Source: an uncultured Solobacterium sp. (lineage in GTDB: Bacteria; Bacillota_I; Bacilli_A; Erysipelotrichales; Erysipelotrichaceae). From it: a DNA stretch of 6,571 bases. The stretch lies in assembly GCA_905235315.1 (NCBI GenBank), contig CAJOLG010000179.1, positions 1 to 6,571 of the forward strand, read 5' to 3'. Numbering within the stretch: the stretch's first letter is position 1; each line of letters opens with the position of its first letter. The notes under the pieces were generated by a model, which ran no database searches, was not told the DNA's origin, and saw only the letters and a program-made list of their open reading frames with translations. The position numbers and the translations under genes were made by a program. Shown in pieces: positions 5,309-6,571 of the stretch.

Positions 5309-6571
5309 TTAATGTTTTTTCGGACGCAGTGTCCCGTATACCCGGAAGACCGTTCCTTTGCCGTTAAATACATCCGCGATCGCATCCACGGTATCCCAGG
5401 TTACCCGGCTGCTCAGCCAGAACGCCATGCGGATCGGGGATTCCATGATCATATCATCGGTGATTCCCTTATCCGAAAGCCGGGTCTTTGCGAAGGCAAT
5501 GCCCTTCCGGATCAGCTTCCCCATCCCGCTTTCGGTGAGTTCGAGCACGGAAGAGCTCCCCGTGAAGGGTTTTAACGCGCGCACCGGCGGAACCGGTGTC
5601 CCGAGTGCCTGTCCGAATGCGGCTTCCGTGAACCGTTTCCCCTCGCCGTCCGGTTCGGTATAATCAGCCGGAATCCAGGTGAACGGTGTTTTTGTGCCGG
5701 GACAAAAGATGCTGGCCTCACAGCGGATATCCCTGCTGGAAGAACCCGCCAGAATACGGTAATTCCCTTCCTCTACCATCCACGCATGCTGTGCCGTGTC
5801 ATAGTAGGAAAAACTGCGGTCATCGAGAAGAATCTGTACGGTCTTTGTTTCACCCGGTTCCAGTCCGGGTTTGGCAAAGCCTTTCAGTTCTTTGACACAG
5901 CGTGCGATCCGGCTGTTTTCTGCCGCCACATAGATCTGAACCGCTTCTTTCCCGTAACAGGTTCCGGTATTGGTCACATCAAGCGAAACAGAGATCCTTC
6001 CGTTTTCCTCCGAGGCAATCAGGTTGCTGTATCGGAAGGTTGTATAAGACAGTCCGTGGCCGAACGGAAACGCCGGTTCGATTCCGGTACGGTCATAATA
6101 CCGGTAGCCGGAAAAGATGGATTCCCGGTACTGCACCTGCAGTAATGATTCCCGAAAGGAATCACAGGACGGAACATCTTCCAGCCGGCTCGGCCATGTT
6201 TCCGCGAGTTTTCCCGATGGATTCACACTGCCGTTCAGAAGATTCCAGGCAGCTTCCCCGCCGCGGCAGCCTCCAAGATACATGCAGAGGATTGCATTTA
6301 CATCCGTTCGCCAGGGAAGCTCAACCGGGGCTCCGCACTGCAGAACAACGATCACATTCCGATGGACTTCCGAAAGCCTGCGAATCAGGCGGTTCTGGTT
6401 CTCCGGAAGAGCAATCGTCTTCCGGTCATACCCTTCCGCCTCATCCCCCTCGGGAAGCCCGGCAACGACAATCACCTTTCCGCAGCGGGACGCAAGATCA
6501 AGCGCCTTCGATTCCAGTTCTTCATCCGGCGTGTGATCCGTTATGGAAAACCCCTGGGCATAGGAAAATAC
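5309..6571 (-). CDS. Glycoside hydrolase family 3 protein (beta-glucosidase-like), 5' part missing
   Basis: GH3 enzymes remove terminal beta-linked sugars, typically glucose or xylose, from oligosaccharides by a retaining mechanism. The frame is open from the right edge to TAA at 5311-5309, giving 420 residues. An internal GTG at 6475 is not the true start, because GH3-like sequence continues upstream (VFSYAQGF). Fragment residues 1 to about 180 are the second alpha/beta (GH3 C) domain: DEAEGYDRKTIALPENQ (43-59), ending in the hallmark YRESIFSGYRYYDRTGIEPAFPFGHGLSYTTF segment (148-179, shown here only in outline). The acidic loop at 43-50 is a candidate site of the acid/base. About 193-281 is a fibronectin III-like domain (VTNTGTCYGKEAVQIYV at 199-215). 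Residues 300-420 form a C-terminal extension with MESPIRMAFWLSSRVTWDTV (376-395), as seen in some clostridial GH3 proteins. The barrel with the catalytic Asp lies outside the window, so substrate, signal peptide and activity cannot be judged. The stops are tandem, TAA TGA. Confidence 0.93.
   Translation of the reverse strand, partial: VFSYAQGFSITDHTPDEELESKALDLASRCGKVIVVAGLPEGDEAEGYDRKTIALPENQNRLIRRLSEVHRNVIVVLQCGAPVELPWRTDVNAILCMYLGGCRGGEAAWNLLNGSVNPSGKLAETWPSRLEDVPSCDSFRESLLQVQYRESIFSGYRYYDRTGIEPAFPFGHGLSYTTFRYSNLIASEENGRISVSLDVTNTGTCYGKEAVQIYVAAENSRIARCVKELKGFAKPGLEPGETKTVQILLDDRSFSYYDTAQHAWMVEEGNYRILAGSSSRDIRCEASIFCPGTKTPFTWIPADYTEPDGEGKRFTEAAFGQALGTPVPPVRALKPFTGSSSVLELTESGMGKLIRKGIAFAKTRLSDKGITDDMIMESPIRMAFWLSSRVTWDTVDAIADVFNGKGTVFRVYGTLRPKKH

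Noticed and set aside
6473..6475. GTG at 6475 as the start of the GH3 gene
   Set aside because: The frame stays open to the window edge, and the upstream residues (VFSYAQGF and following) fit GH3 proteins. The gene is truncated by the window rather than starting here.
5786..6536. Plus-strand frames of 119 and 139 codons opposite the GH3 gene
   Set aside because: Both are antisense to the conserved GH3 C-terminal and Fn3 domains, with no ribosome binding site and low-complexity translations.

Overview
The window reads as ordinary core-chromosome DNA from a low- to mid-GC Bacillota (Firmicutes) bacterium. It is densely coding, with strong AGGAGG-like ribosome binding sites at most genes. The protein sequences look like those of anaerobic gut Bacillota; an Erysipelotrichia-like host is my impression from the PriA N-terminus and the RsmB motif I variant. 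That placement is a weak inference without a database search.

Layout. On the minus strand, read right to left from about 4404, priA (primosomal helicase) is followed after 4 bases by rsmB (16S rRNA m5C967 methyltransferase). After a 78-base gap comes pta (phosphate acetyltransferase), which lacks only its last ~20 codons because it runs off the left edge. Diverging from priA on the plus strand is proC (pyrroline-5-carboxylate reductase), with only 52 bases between the two start codons. proC converges on the C-terminal 420 residues of a glycoside hydrolase family 3 protein on the minus strand, which runs off the right edge. The two convergent genes share a bidirectional terminator.

How the genes relate. 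priA and rsmB look translationally coupled: the rsmB Shine-Dalgarno lies inside the last priA codons. This resembles the widespread Bacillota priA-(def)-fmt-rsmB cluster, but with no fmt or def between. pta has its own -10 box and ribosome binding site and may be transcribed both from there and by readthrough. proC appears to be a single-gene unit, and the GH3 gene an unrelated sugar-release function.

There is no sign of a mobile element, CRISPR array, tRNA or rRNA, or an undescribed defence or biosynthetic system. The most interesting spot is the 52-base priA/proC divergent region. There priA has no visible Shine-Dalgarno, a -10-like hexamer sits exactly where a leaderless transcript would need it, and a 20-base imperfect palindrome overlaps it.
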